NCBI RefSeq assembly: GCF_025319965.1
Contig: NZ_CP012549.1
Span: 310,001 to 374,000, forward strand
Reading direction: 5' to 3'
Length of the DNA stretch: 64,000 bases
DNA from: Campylobacter sp. RM16187
GTDB taxonomy: Bacteria; Campylobacterota; Campylobacteria; Campylobacterales; Campylobacteraceae
Below are positions 18,019 to 27,794 of the stretch, piece after piece; positions within the stretch are counted from its first letter, which is position 1; the number at the start of each line of letters is the position of its first letter. The notes beneath the pieces were generated by a model. That model made no database searches. It was given only the letters and a program-made list of their open reading frames with translations, and was not told where the DNA came from. The position numbers and the translations under genes were made by a program.

Positions 18019-20241
18019 ATGAAAAAAAGCGTTTTTTTAATACTTACTGCAGCGTGTTTAGGCAGTGCTGTAGAGATAAAGTCTATAAATTTCAAAGGTC
18101 TTTTACGCCTATCTCCCGAGGTTGCAAAAGATATTATGGGGCTAAAAGTAGGAGATCAATTAACTGGTGAAAATAGCGATGCTGCAATTTCAAATTTATT
18201 TAAACAAAACTATTTTGACGATATTTACATCGAAGAAAGCGATGGCAATATCCTAGTCATCGTAAAAGAAAAACCGAGTATAGCAAGACTTGATATAAAA
18301 GGTGTTGTAACAAACGATAAGACTACGATAGATCAACTAATTGGCATAAAACAAGGAAATATGTATGACGAACTCGCTATCAGTAGAGCAAAAGAGCGCA
18401 TTAGACAGTTTTATGAGTCAAAGGGCTATTTTGATACGGTTGTGGATGTAACCAAAGAGAGTGTAGCTGGCAATGACAGTAGTTTATTTGTAACCTTGAA
18501 TGTAAATCGTGGTGAAAATATCATAATTCAAAAGGTAAATTTAGTAGGTGCAAAAGTTTTTGATTATGGTGATATAGAGCCTGTTGTGGCTAATAAAGAA
18601 CGTGAATTTATGGGTTGGATGTGGGGCAGAAATGACGGAAAAGTAAAACTTTTTGAGCTACCAAACGATCCGGGACGAATCCAAGATAAATACTTTCAAA
18701 AGGGCTATCTTGACGCTACGGTTTCTACGCCATATCTAAATGCCTATATGGATAACTATACTGCAGAGCTTACTTACTATATCAGTGAGGGTGAGCCTTA
18801 CAGAGTATCTAGTGTTGATATAGAAGCACCTGAGTTTTTAGAGCTTGATAAGGAAAAAATTTTAAAAGAATTTAAACTAGAAGCGGGCGATAGGATGAAT
18901 TCGGCGAGGCTTAGACGAGATATGCAAAAGCTTGATGATATAGTGGCCGATAGAGGATACGCTTTTGTAAAAGTTATGCCAAGAACGGATAAGAATAGCC
19001 AAGATAAGAGCGTGAGCATAGTTTACGAGGTGGCTCCTGGAGATAAGGCGTATATCAGAAACGTTCAAATTTCAGGAAACGATAGAACCGTAGATAGGGT
19101 CGTAAGAAGAGAGCTTTATTTAACAGAAGGAAATTTATACAGCAGAACTGATCTTGAAGATAGTAAAACAGCGCTTAAGAGAACCGGATACTTTGAAGAT
19201 GTGGAGATAAAAGAAGAGAGGGTGGGAGCTAATGAGGTTGATCTTTTAGTAAATGTCAAAGAGGCCTCAACCGGATCAATAAGCGGTGGTATAGGATATG
19301 GAAGCTCTGATGGATTGCTACTTAATGCAAGTGTATCTGATACAAACGTATTTGGTAGCGGTATGAAAGGCGTATTGAGCGTAGATAGAAGCGATAATGA
19401 GCTTTCAGGGCAGATTGGCCTTACCAATCCAAGAATATTTGATTCTGAGAATAGCTTAGGAGGAACTCTATATGCCAACGATTACGATTGGAATAACTAT
19501 GACGAAAGATCTTACGGGTTCAATACTGTTTTAGGAAGAAAACTGACTAGAAATTTAAGCGCTTCGATAGGGTATGTCATAGAGCAAAGCAATATTAAAA
19601 AGCTAAACGAGACCCTTATTAGGACAGGCTATAAAGAGGGTAAAAGTCTAAAAAGCGCCTTTATTCCGTCTATTACATATAATAATACAGATGATTATTA
19701 TTTGCCAAGAACCGGCATAATAGCCACTACCAGCCTTGAATACGCAGGAGTTGGCGGAGATGAGAAATTTATAAAAAGCAGAACAGGATTTAACTGGTAT
19801 TTTGGGCTTAGGGAGTGGATTGATTATGATTTAATCTTAAGATACAAGGCAAATTTTGCTAAAATTTGGGATAGAGGATATGTGCCTATTAACGAGAAGC
19901 TGTATTTAGGTGGTATTAAAAATTTAAGAGGATATGATTCAAGGACAGTCTCCCCTAAAAACCAATATGGAGATGAAACGGGAGGAACTATATCTTTTAA
20001 TAACTCATTTGAGCTTAGTTTTCCTATAATAGATAGGGTAAAAATGCGTGGTGTGTTATTTTTTGATTACGGCAAGATAGGTCAAAACAGTATAAATGAG
20101 AATACAAGATACTCAACCGGCGCAGGTATAGAGTGGATCACTCCTATAGGACCGCTTCAACTGATTTTTGCAAAACCGCTTAACGATAAGCCAGGAGATG
20201 AGACCAGCTCATTTGAGTTTACAATCGGACAACGCTTCTAA
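18019..20241 (+). CDS. bamA: Outer membrane protein assembly factor BamA
   Basis: A 740-residue outer-membrane protein. ATG 18019, with AGG about 9 bp before it and MKKSVFLILTAACLGSA as signal peptide, is preferred over a GTG 14 codons upstream. Five POTRA repeats cover roughly residues 20-400 (for example VKEKPSIARLDIKG and YEVAPGDKAYIRNVQISGN). A C-terminal barrel follows, with GGIKNLRGYDSRTVSP and a terminal Phe. BamA folds and inserts beta-barrel proteins. Confidence 0.96.
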   Translation: MKKSVFLILTAACLGSAVEIKSINFKGLLRLSPEVAKDIMGLKVGDQLTGENSDAAISNLFKQNYFDDIYIEESDGNILVIVKEKPSIARLDIKGVVTNDKTTIDQLIGIKQGNMYDELAISRAKERIRQFYESKGYFDTVVDVTKESVAGNDSSLFVTLNVNRGENIIIQKVNLVGAKVFDYGDIEPVVANKEREFMGWMWGRNDGKVKLFELPNDPGRIQDKYFQKGYLDATVSTPYLNAYMDNYTAELTYYISEGEPYRVSSVDIEAPEFLELDKEKILKEFKLEAGDRMNSARLRRDMQKLDDIVADRGYAFVKVMPRTDKNSQDKSVSIVYEVAPGDKAYIRNVQISGNDRTVDRVVRRELYLTEGNLYSRTDLEDSKTALKRTGYFEDVEIKEERVGANEVDLLVNVKEASTGSISGGIGYGSSDGLLLNASVSDTNVFGSGMKGVLSVDRSDNELSGQIGLTNPRIFDSENSLGGTLYANDYDWNNYDERSYGFNTVLGRKLTRNLSASIGYVIEQSNIKKLNETLIRTGYKEGKSLKSAFIPSITYNNTDDYYLPRTGIIATTSLEYAGVGGDEKFIKSRTGFNWYFGLREWIDYDLILRYKANFAKIWDRGYVPINEKLYLGGIKNLRGYDSRTVSPKNQYGDETGGTISFNNSFELSFPIIDRVKMRGVLFFDYGKIGQNSINENTRYSTGAGIEWITPIGPLQLIFAKPLNDKPGDETSSFEFTIGQRF

Positions 20242-20297
20242 AGGCTTATTTTGAATATAGGTTTTGTCTATATTCTTTTGTAACTTTTGGTTTTTAT

Positions 20298-21299
20298 ATG
20301 ATAAACGATGAATTTTATATGAATTTAGCCTTGCAAAAGGCTTGGGAATTCCAGATTTTAACCTATCCAAACCCTGCGGTCGGCTGTGTGATCTTAGATA
20401 AAAACGGTGCACTTCTTGCCTGCGAAGCTCATGAGAGAGCAGGGGAAGCTCATGCTGAGCTAAATGCTGTAAAATCGGCACTTTTTAAGCTAAATCCTGA
20501 TTTTAAATTTCCAAACGGTTCAAATGAGCTTTATGAGTTTATTTTGGCTAATCATAACGGTATTTTAAAGGGCTCAAAGGCCTATGTAACCCTTGAGCCG
20601 TGCTCCCATCACGGAAAAACTCCCCCTTGTGCAAATCTGCTTAAAGTTTTAGGTTTTAGCGAGGTCATAATAGCCAGGCGGGATGAGAATAAAAAGGCAA
20701 GCGGTGGGGCTGAAATTTTAAGAGGCAGTAGTATTAAGCTTAAATTTGATGTTTTAAAAGATAGAGCTGATGAGCTTATAGAGCCTTTTTTGTCTTGGCA
20801 AAGTGGAAATTTCAGCTTTTTTAAAATAGCCCTTTGCGCAAATGGAGTAGCCACCGGCGGAGTCATATCAAACGAACAAAGCCGCACTCATATGCATAGA
20901 CTAAGAAGCGCATCAGATCTGCTTGTAATAGGTGGCAATACAGTGCGAACAGATCGTCCGACTCTTGATATCAGACTTATAAAAAATGGTAAAAATCCGG
21001 ATATTCTTATCTACTCTAGGACTCAAAATTTTGACAGAACAATTCCGCTTTTTAATGTTAGTGGTAGAATCGTTGAGATATCAAATAGTCTTGAAAAGGC
21101 TTTTAAAGTTCCTCTTGTGATGTTTGAAGGCGGGGAGAGTTTTTTAAACTCACTTGATGAAAGAGTAAGCTGGGTGTTAATCTATCAATCAAGCGAGTTT
21201 AAAAATTTGCAAAATTTAAGAGCGAATTTAAGGCTAAAAAGAGTGTTTGGCTCAAATTTTGGCAGTGATAATTACGGTTGGTATAAGATAATCAAATAA
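20298..21299 (+). CDS. ribD: Bifunctional riboflavin biosynthesis protein RibD
   Basis: A 333-residue two-domain enzyme. The deaminase domain has the zinc motifs HAELNAV and PCSHHGKTPPC. The C-terminal reductase domain carries GVATGGVISNEQSR and MFEGGESFLN. It deaminates and reduces the pyrimidine precursor of riboflavin. It is somewhat shorter than E. coli RibD (367) because of a trimmed reductase part. It converges with sppA across 2 bp. Confidence 0.93.
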   Translation: MINDEFYMNLALQKAWEFQILTYPNPAVGCVILDKNGALLACEAHERAGEAHAELNAVKSALFKLNPDFKFPNGSNELYEFILANHNGILKGSKAYVTLEPCSHHGKTPPCANLLKVLGFSEVIIARRDENKKASGGAEILRGSSIKLKFDVLKDRADELIEPFLSWQSGNFSFFKIALCANGVATGGVISNEQSRTHMHRLRSASDLLVIGGNTVRTDRPTLDIRLIKNGKNPDILIYSRTQNFDRTIPLFNVSGRIVEISNSLEKAFKVPLVMFEGGESFLNSLDERVSWVLIYQSSEFKNLQNLRANLRLKRVFGSNFGSDNYGWYKIIK

Positions 21300-21301
21300 G
21301 C

Positions 21302-22171
21302 CTATCTAATCTTGTTTGTAAAAACCGCGTTTATAAGGCTATTTACACCCTCTTTGAAAATCCCTTCCAAGGCTCTTTCGTAAGCGTGCTTCTCTTTCCA
21401 TACAGGAGTAGCTACACCGCTTAGGCTTTCTATCTCTTTTCTTGCAGAGTAATAATCACTCACATCGTCGATAAGCCCTACTCTTTTGGCGTCAGAGGCT
21501 AAAAACACTCTGGCATTGGCCCACTCTAGGCTTTTATTGATATCTAAATTTCTTGCAGTGGCTACATCTTTTACAAACATATCGTAAGATTTTTTGACCA
21601 GTTTTTCAAGCTCATTTCGCTCAATACTGCTCCACTCTCTGGCAAATGTTCCTACCTCTTTAAACTCTCCTGCCTTTACAACTTGCTGAGATATTCCGAT
21701 TTTATTGGCTAGTTCGCTTATATTAGGAGCTTGAATTATGACCCCTATTGAGCCTATAAACGAGCCCGGATTTGCCAAAATTTTATTTGAATTTACTCCA
21801 GAATAGTAGCTTCCACTAGTCATTGTTCCGCCCGCATAAGCTATCACGGGTTTTTCGGCTCTTAATTTTTTTACCGCCATAGCTATCTCTGTGCTTGGCG
21901 CAAGAGCTCCTCCGGGGCTATCTATGAACAGCAAAACACCTTTGATATGATCATCCTTGGTCGCCTCATGTATCTCTTTTAGCGTCTTTTGGCTATCTAA
22001 GATCATGCCACTTATATCTATTTGGACCAAATTTGGTGTATGTACGCCCTTTGAATCAGGGTAGATGAATATCAAAAATAAGATTAAGAGAAAAATCATA
22101 GTTTTAAAATATTCATTTATAAATTTAAATATCGCAACTATCGGCGAGAAAAGTAGTTTTAAAAAATTCAA
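21302..22171 (-). CDS. sppA: Signal peptide peptidase SppA, 36K type
   Basis: A 289-residue inner-membrane serine protease of family S49. One membrane helix near residues 20-40 is followed by the ClpP-like fold with LLFIDSPGGALAPS, the nucleophile region GGTMTSGSYYSG and GSFIGSIGVI, and a Lys in the QQVVKAGEFKEVGTF segment. It degrades cleaved signal peptides. The downstream amidohydrolase gene is 12 bp upstream in the same operon. Confidence 0.92.
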   Translation of the reverse strand: MNFLKLLFSPIVAIFKFINEYFKTMIFLLILFLIFIYPDSKGVHTPNLVQIDISGMILDSQKTLKEIHEATKDDHIKGVLLFIDSPGGALAPSTEIAMAVKKLRAEKPVIAYAGGTMTSGSYYSGVNSNKILANPGSFIGSIGVIIQAPNISELANKIGISQQVVKAGEFKEVGTFAREWSSIERNELEKLVKKSYDMFVKDVATARNLDINKSLEWANARVFLASDAKRVGLIDDVSDYYSARKEIESLSGVATPVWKEKHAYERALEGIFKEGVNSLINAVFTNKIR

Positions 22172-22183
22172 TTTCTTTCCTTA

Positions 22184-23407
22184 TTAGTCTAAATTTAAAG
22201 GTTTGCCTTGGATATATAGCTTTTTGCACTCTTTTGCGTGTAACAAAAACATCAAAGCAAGCCCATCTTGCTCTGTGTTACCAAATCTATCATACAATGC
22301 CATATCCGCCAGTTTTCCCTCTTTAATCTCTCCAAGATTTAAATTTAGGGACTTTGCACACCATGAAGTGGATGCAAGGAGCAAAATTTTAGCTAAATTT
22401 TTTAAATCAAAATCGCTATGGATTAATAAATTAGCTCTCAATTCGTCTAAAAAATTTAGACTTATATTTGAACTAAGCCCGTCTGTGCCTATATTGAAAG
22501 AGATATTTTGATCTAATAAATTTTGTAAATTCAAAGTCTTTTTACTTAGTAGCCTATTTGAAAAAGCGCAATGCGTAACGCTGTGAATAGAGTTATCAAA
22601 TTTGCTAAAATCACTCATATAAACGCAGTGCGTAAAGAGAGTTCTAACGTCCTTAAATAGCTCAATAAAACTATCCACGCTATAAAGAGGTTTTGGAAAT
22701 TTACTAAATTTACCAAGCCACTCTTTAAATCCGCCTACGCCACTTTTTAGCCACTCTCTTTCGTGATCTGACTCCATTAGGTGCGTTGATACTAGTAAAT
22801 TTTGCTCTTTTGCGAGATTTATAGCGGCTTTAGCTAAATTTGGGTGCGTAGAGTATGGCGAGTGAACGGATATAGCGGGAGTGAAAAATTCGCTTTTAAA
22901 TTTCACGCTCTCATCGAAACGCTTTTTAAAGCCCTGCCAATTTACATCTAAAAATTCCTCATTTGAACCTAAAATCTCGTTAAAGTATATTACTCTAGCA
23001 GAGCTATTAACACAGGCTTTGAGGTCTGTTCCGAAGCTGGAAACCGCACCTATAGTGCCTACTCCGCTTTTTTGCATGGTTTTTATGGCGGATTTTATAA
23101 CTTCTTCATTAGCTTGCTGCGAAAGCGTAGAGCGAGAGTTTATTACGCTACTTAGCCACTCTAAAAAATCCCCATAAACTAGACTGGTTTTATTTGCGCT
23201 AAACTCTAAATGAACGTGCGGATTTATAAATGCCGGTGCCAGGATTGCTTCTTTTTCTTCTATAAATTCGGCATTCTTAAATTCTTTTTTTAGCTCGCTC
23301 GCTTCGCCTATTTTTATTATCTTGTCGTCAAAAGCAACTGCCTTATCTTGTAAAATAGTGAAATTTTCATCGCAGAGCATTATAAATTTTGGCTTTAAAA
23401 TAGTCAT
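22184..23407 (-). CDS. Amidohydrolase, candidate aminodeoxyfutalosine or adenosine deaminase
   Basis: A 407-residue TIM-barrel metalloenzyme of the chlorohydrolase/deaminase type. Metal-site motifs are NPHVHLEFSA, STHLMESDHE, LFTHCVYM and IGTDGLSSN. Homologues at this position in Campylobacter and Helicobacter (HP0267 type) have been linked to deamination of 6-aminodeoxyfutalosine in menaquinone synthesis or of adenosine. The sequence alone does not tell which substrate is used. It is the first gene of the leftward pair with sppA. Confidence 0.82.
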   Translation of the reverse strand: MTILKPKFIMLCDENFTILQDKAVAFDDKIIKIGEASELKKEFKNAEFIEEKEAILAPAFINPHVHLEFSANKTSLVYGDFLEWLSSVINSRSTLSQQANEEVIKSAIKTMQKSGVGTIGAVSSFGTDLKACVNSSARVIYFNEILGSNEEFLDVNWQGFKKRFDESVKFKSEFFTPAISVHSPYSTHPNLAKAAINLAKEQNLLVSTHLMESDHEREWLKSGVGGFKEWLGKFSKFPKPLYSVDSFIELFKDVRTLFTHCVYMSDFSKFDNSIHSVTHCAFSNRLLSKKTLNLQNLLDQNISFNIGTDGLSSNISLNFLDELRANLLIHSDFDLKNLAKILLLASTSWCAKSLNLNLGEIKEGKLADMALYDRFGNTEQDGLALMFLLHAKECKKLYIQGKPLNLD

Positions 23408-23515
23408 TTTTAACCTTTTTTTGTTGTGATTGTAACAAAATTTTCTTATTTCAAAGCTTCAATATGATCGGATGAAGCAACGGCTGATAAAAACAAAAAT
23501 TTAGAAATAAAAATG

Positions 23516-23521
23516 TATAAT
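23516..23521 (+). promoter_or_regulatory. Putative -10 box of the aroQ-flagellar gene cluster
   Basis: TATAAT ends 36 bp before the aroQ start, in the 150-bp divergent gap between the amidohydrolase gene and aroQ. It is the likely entry promoter for aroQ-pepP-folK and perhaps flhF. Confidence 0.5.
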
Positions 23522-23557
23522 TAAAGCTAAATTTAAAATTTACAAAAAGGAAATACG

Positions 23558-24040
23558 ATGGATAAAAAATTTAAGGTTATGGTTATTCAAGGACCAAATA
23601 TTAACATGCTGGGCACTAGAGAGACATCTATTTACGGCGTTATGAAGATGGAGGATATCCATAATCAGATGAAGATTTTTGCAGAGCAAAACGATGTAGA
23701 TATAGAGTTTTTTCAAAGTAATTTAGAGGGCGAACTTGTAGATAAAATTCAAGAATGCTACGGCGATGCTGACGGTATTATAATAAACCCTGCAGCCTAT
23801 ACACATAGCTCTATTGCCATAAGAGACGCATTAAGCGCCGTTAGCTTACCTGCGATAGAGGTTCATATCAGCAATATTCACCGTAGAGAAGAATTTCGCC
23901 AAAAGAGTATGATATCTGCGGTAACTGCCGGTCAAATAGTTGGTTTTGGACCTGTTGGATACCATCTGGCAATGATTGCAATGCTTCAAATTTTCGAGCA
24001 AATCAAAGCGGTAAGGCAGGCTCAAAATACACAAGAATAA
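23558..24040 (+). CDS. aroQ: 3-dehydroquinate dehydratase, type II
   Basis: A 160-residue type II dehydroquinase of the shikimate pathway. [18 protein letters not shown] holds the catalytic Arg and Tyr, and [15 protein letters not shown] and [14 protein letters not shown] hold active-site His and Arg residues. The start is ATG behind AAAAAGGAAATACG. It leads a cluster that continues into the flagellar regulators. Confidence 0.96.
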   Translation: MDKKFKVMVIQGPNINMLGTRETSIYGVMKMEDIHNQMKIFAEQNDVDIEFFQSNLEGELVDKIQECYGDADGIIINPAAYTHSSIAIRDALSAVSLPAIEVHISNIHRREEFRQKSMISAVTAGQIVGFGPVGYHLAMIAMLQIFEQIKAVRQAQNTQE

Positions 24041-24050
24041 TTAAAAAATC

Positions 24051-25076
24051 ATGAGAAATTTTATTCTAAAAAATGAAAATGCCATATATCATGAGTGCGG
24101 ATATAGCTGTGATAATGCGCTCTTTGTCGATATTAGTGGCAGAAGATTTTTTTTAACAGACGCTAGATACGGGATAGAGGCTAAAGAGTTAGCTAAAAAC
24201 TGTCAAGTATTGCAGGTTCAAAGAGGCTTGATAAAAGACGTCAGAGAATTTTTACGAGACAAAAGAGTTAAAAATTTGACCTTCGATCCTTGTGATTTTA
24301 GTGTGGCAGAGTTTGAAGAGCTAAATAAAAATTCAAAAATAAATTTTAAGCCAAAGCCTAATTTTTCGCAAATTTCACGTATTTTAAAGAGCGAGGATGA
24401 GGTTAAAATTTTAAAAGAAGCCACAAGATTAGGAGCTAAATGCTTTGATGAATTTGCAAAATTTGTAAGAGAAAAAGGCGAAGGAATGAGCGAGGAAGAG
24501 CTATTTTTTAACGCTGAGCTCATATTTAAGCAAAAAGGATCACTTGAGCTTAGCTTCTCCCCGATTGTGGCGATAAATGAAAATGCAGCCAAAGCGCATG
24601 CGCTACCAAGCAAAAAGAGACTAAAAGAGGGCGACTTACTCTTGCTTGATGCCGGAGTAAAATTTAAAAGATACTGCTCTGATAGAACAAGAACAGCTTG
24701 TTTTACATCCGATTTTAACTTTTCTAAAGAGCAAAAATTTAAGAATCAAAAACATCAAGAGGTTTACGAGATCGTAAAAGAGGCTCAAAGTTTGGCCATA
24801 AACTCTATTGAAATAGGCAAAAAAGCCAAAGAGATAGATGATGTAGCGCGCAAATTTATATCTAAGCACGGCTTTGAAAAGGAGTTTTTCCACTCTACAG
24901 GACATGGTGTGGGAGTAGATATACATGAGCTTCCAAGGATATCGATGAAAGACAAAACGCTTTTAAAAGCCGGGATGGTTTTTAGCGTGGAGCCAGGAGT
25001 ATATATAGAGAATGAATTTGGTGTCAGAATCGAGGATGTGGTTGTAGTTCGAGAAAACGGAGCTGAAATTTTATGA
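24051..25076 (+). CDS. pepP: M24-family aminopeptidase (Xaa-Pro type)
   Basis: A 341-residue metallopeptidase with an N-terminal creatinase-like domain and a C-terminal pita-bread fold. The dinuclear metal ligands are all there: LLDAGVKFKRYCSDRTRT (two Asp), HSTGHGVGVDIHE (His), SVEPGVYIE (Glu) and GVRIEDVVVV (Glu). It probably removes residues before proline. The exact specificity (PepP or PepQ) is inferred. The stop overlaps the folK start by 4 bp. Confidence 0.9.
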   Translation: MRNFILKNENAIYHECGYSCDNALFVDISGRRFFLTDARYGIEAKELAKNCQVLQVQRGLIKDVREFLRDKRVKNLTFDPCDFSVAEFEELNKNSKINFKPKPNFSQISRILKSEDEVKILKEATRLGAKCFDEFAKFVREKGEGMSEEELFFNAELIFKQKGSLELSFSPIVAINENAAKAHALPSKKRLKEGDLLLLDAGVKFKRYCSDRTRTACFTSDFNFSKEQKFKNQKHQEVYEIVKEAQSLAINSIEIGKKAKEIDDVARKFISKHGFEKEFFHSTGHGVGVDIHELPRISMKDKTLLKAGMVFSVEPGVYIENEFGVRIEDVVVVRENGAEIL

Positions 25077-25576
25077 GGTTAAAGGGAATGAGACGCTTTG
25101 TTAGAAGCGTTTTTTTTCCAAAAGTTTTAAGTTTTAAATCCGATTTTAAATATAGCGTTCTTTTGGGCATAGGTGGAAATATAGGGGACTCTAAAAGGCG
25201 TTTTGATAAGTTTTTTAGACTTTTGCAAGATGATAAGCGGATAAATTTAGTAGAGAGTTCTCAAATTTTGGTAAATGAGGCATTTGGTTTTAGAGAACAG
25301 GCGGATTTTTACAACGCTGTGATTTTGATTCAAACTAGCCTTAGTGCGAGAGCCTTGTTGAAAGTAACTTTAAATTTAGAGAGGCGATTTAGGCGTGTAA
25401 GAAGTTTTAAAAATGCGCCAAGAACGCTTGATATAGATATATTGTATTTTAGTGGGCGAAATAGAAATGACTCTAGGCTTACTCTTCCACATAAAGCAGC
25501 AGGAGAGAGACTAAGTGTAATTTTACCGCTTGGTGTGATGAAAATGGGTTTTAAAAGGAGTAGATTTGGCAACTAA
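25073..25576 (+). CDS. folK: 6-hydroxymethyl-7,8-dihydropterin pyrophosphokinase
   Basis: A 167-residue HPPK of folate synthesis. It has the substrate motif LLGIGGNIGDSKRRFDKF and the Mg/ATP motif RTLDIDILYF. An N-terminal extension of about 25 basic residues precedes the core, as in other Campylobacter FolK proteins. The start ATGA overlaps the pepP stop, and its 3' end overlaps flhF by 11 bp. A terminator-like hairpin lies within its first codons. Confidence 0.9.
   Translation: MRLKGMRRFVRSVFFPKVLSFKSDFKYSVLLGIGGNIGDSKRRFDKFFRLLQDDKRINLVESSQILVNEAFGFREQADFYNAVILIQTSLSARALLKVTLNLERRFRRVRSFKNAPRTLDIDILYFSGRNRNDSRLTLPHKAAGERLSVILPLGVMKMGFKRSRFGN
25093..25117 (+). terminator. Terminator-like hairpin inside the 5' end of folK
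   Basis: A 6-bp stem ACGCTT/AAGCGT with a 6-nt loop is followed by an unbroken run of seven further T residues. It covers about codons 7-15 of folK. It looks like an intrinsic terminator in a coding sequence and could limit read-through from aroQ-pepP into folK and the flagellar genes. Function is inferred. Confidence 0.45.
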
Positions 25577-26930
25577 ATTTCATACATTTACAGGTGAAAG
25601 CAGTATAGAAGCGCTAAAAAAAGCTAGAGCTCAGTGTGGTGAAAAGGCGATTTTGGTAACTACTAAGCAGATTCAGCCAAAGACCATAAATAAAAAACCT
25701 TTATATGAAATTTTAGTTAGTGTTGAAGAGGATGAGCCACAAAAGCAGCCTTTAAAGCCGGTAAGTTTAAAGGGCTACGATCAATTTCAAAATATTAATC
25801 AAGCTCCTAAATTTGAGATTATAGAAGAGCCTAAAAATAGCGATTTTGTGCCTGATGATGAGCTGTTTGGAAATAAAAAAAATACAAACAAAGATAACGA
25901 TATACTAATAAATATATCAAAGGCTGCAAAAGAGATAAGTGAAATAACAAAGATGAGTATGGAAACCAGCCCAAATGAAGGACAAAATCCATTTTATAAT
26001 AAAAAAATAGATGATGTGGCAAAGCAGATGAACGCCATCGGAGATAAAGTAAATCTGATGATGGATATGCTCTGGGAGGATAGGGCTTCTAACAGAAATA
26101 ATCTCATTATACCGCCTGAGTTTGCGAGCATATATAAAGCTGCGAAAAAAAGCGGTATGAAAGATGAGCATTTAAGCTCAATTATGCAGATTACGATTGA
26201 AAATATGCCTACTTCTATGAAAACCAATCCAAATGCGGTAAAAAGATATTTTTACTCCTTGCTTCGTAAAATGCTTCCTTGCAGAAACGAGCAAAAAAAT
26301 AGAAAACAACGTATTATGATGCTAGTAGGACCCACAGGAGTTGGCAAGACAACGACTCTTGCCAAGCTTGCGGCACGATTTGCTTACGGTAAGGATATAA
26401 GGTATAAAACCGGAATAATTACTCTTGATACATATAGAATCGGCGCCGTAGAGCAGCTATTTCAATATGCCAAGATGATGAAGTTGCCAATCCTTGACGT
26501 AATTGAAGTGGACGATTTTAAAGATGCTCTTAAACAGCTAAATCACTGCGATGTGATCTTGATAGATACTACGGGAAATTCTCAGTATGATAAAGAAAAA
26601 TTAGCTAGGCTTGAAAAGTTTTTAAAGAGTGCTGATGCTCAAATAGATGTAAATTTAGTGCTTTCTGCAGGATCAAAAGTAGAGGATCTATTGGAAATTT
26701 ATAACGGTTTTAGCTTCCTTGACATAGATACTTTGATAATTACTAAATTTGATGAAACTAAAATTTTTGGAAATGTATTCTCTCTTATTTACGAGACAAA
26801 TACGCCTGTAAGCTACTTTTGTGTAGGGCAAGAGGTGCCTGATGATCTAATGGAGGCTAAGGGCGAATTTTTAGTAGAGTGTATATTGGATGGATACAGC
26901 AAAGAGAGTGAAGATGAACAATCAAGCTAA
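25566..26930 (+). CDS. flhF: Flagellar biosynthesis regulator FlhF, SRP-type GTPase
   Basis: A 454-residue FlhF starting at TTG 25566 behind AAAAGGAG. The N-terminal B domain is variable; the NG GTPase part starts near residue 180, with LVGPTGVGKTTTLAKLAARF (G1), DTYRIGAVEQ, LIDTTGNSQYD and TKFDET. FlhF places the flagellum at the pole and, in Campylobacter, is needed for sigma-54 flagellar gene expression. It overlaps flhG. Confidence 0.97.
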   Translation: MATKFHTFTGESSIEALKKARAQCGEKAILVTTKQIQPKTINKKPLYEILVSVEEDEPQKQPLKPVSLKGYDQFQNINQAPKFEIIEEPKNSDFVPDDELFGNKKNTNKDNDILINISKAAKEISEITKMSMETSPNEGQNPFYNKKIDDVAKQMNAIGDKVNLMMDMLWEDRASNRNNLIIPPEFASIYKAAKKSGMKDEHLSSIMQITIENMPTSMKTNPNAVKRYFYSLLRKMLPCRNEQKNRKQRIMMLVGPTGVGKTTTLAKLAARFAYGKDIRYKTGIITLDTYRIGAVEQLFQYAKMMKLPILDVIEVDDFKDALKQLNHCDVILIDTTGNSQYDKEKLARLEKFLKSADAQIDVNLVLSAGSKVEDLLEIYNGFSFLDIDTLIITKFDETKIFGNVFSLIYETNTPVSYFCVGQEVPDDLMEAKGEFLVECILDGYSKESEDEQSS

Positions 26931-27780
26931 TAAGCTAAAGACTCTTGTTTCTTCAATCAAAGCTCTTAGAAGCACTCACTTTATCGCTGTTACAAGCGGT
27001 AAGGGCGGAGTCGGTAAAAGTACTATAAGTGCAAATTTGGCAAATATTTTAGCCAGTAACGGCTATAAAGTGGCTTTATTTGACGCTGATATCGGACTTG
27101 CAAATTTAGACGTGATTTTAAATGTAAGAGTTAATAAAAACTTGCTTCACGTATTAAAAGGAGAGTGCTCTCTAAACGATATTTTGGTTCAAATCAAGCC
27201 AAATTTAATCCTGATTCCCGGAGAGAGTGGGGATGAAATTTTAAAATTTAATAATCAATTTTTATACGAGAGATTTTTGGATGAGGCTAGCGCTTTAAAT
27301 GATCTTGACTTTTTAATAATAGACACAGGGGCCGGAATAGGAGGCAATACGCATCTATTTTTAGAGGCTGCTGATGAGGTTATTGTGGTGACTGTTCCAG
27401 ATCCAGCCGCAATAACCGATGCCTATGCTGTTATAAAAGTGACTTCAAGAGTAAAAAACAATATCTTTATGCTTTTTAATATGGTGAAAAATGATAAAGA
27501 GGCTGTTAAAATCTTTGAAAACATCCGAAAAGTCGCCAAGGCCAATATTACCAATGATCTTAACCTTGAGCTAATAGGCTATCTTAGCGAAAATAAGAAC
27601 GTATCAAAGAGTATTAAGCAAAGGACTTTATTTACAGATGACGCCGAATTTTCGACAAGCAGCGGAGAACTAAAGGAGATAGCATCAAAACTGCTTTATA
27701 GATTGGAACGAAAAGTGCTTGATACAAGCGAAAATAGAAGCTTTGGCAGCTTTTTTAAGCGGTTGATTGAGCAATTTTAA
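26914..27780 (+). CDS. flhG: Flagellar number regulator FlhG, MinD-like ATPase
   Basis: A 288-residue P-loop ATPase with the deviant Walker A TSGKGGVGKST, DADIGLANLDVIL and LIIDTGAGIGGNT. ATG 26914 (MNNQANKLKTLV) is preferred because FlhG proteins start this way; an upstream in-frame ATG at 26890 would add 8 residues. FlhG limits flagellar number and, in Campylobacter, division placement. Its gene overlaps the end of flhF. Confidence 0.95.
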   Translation: MNNQANKLKTLVSSIKALRSTHFIAVTSGKGGVGKSTISANLANILASNGYKVALFDADIGLANLDVILNVRVNKNLLHVLKGECSLNDILVQIKPNLILIPGESGDEILKFNNQFLYERFLDEASALNDLDFLIIDTGAGIGGNTHLFLEAADEVIVVTVPDPAAITDAYAVIKVTSRVKNNIFMLFNMVKNDKEAVKIFENIRKVAKANITNDLNLELIGYLSENKNVSKSIKQRTLFTDDAEFSTSSGELKEIASKLLYRLERKVLDTSENRSFGSFFKRLIEQF

Positions 27781-27794
27781 AATAGGATGTTATT

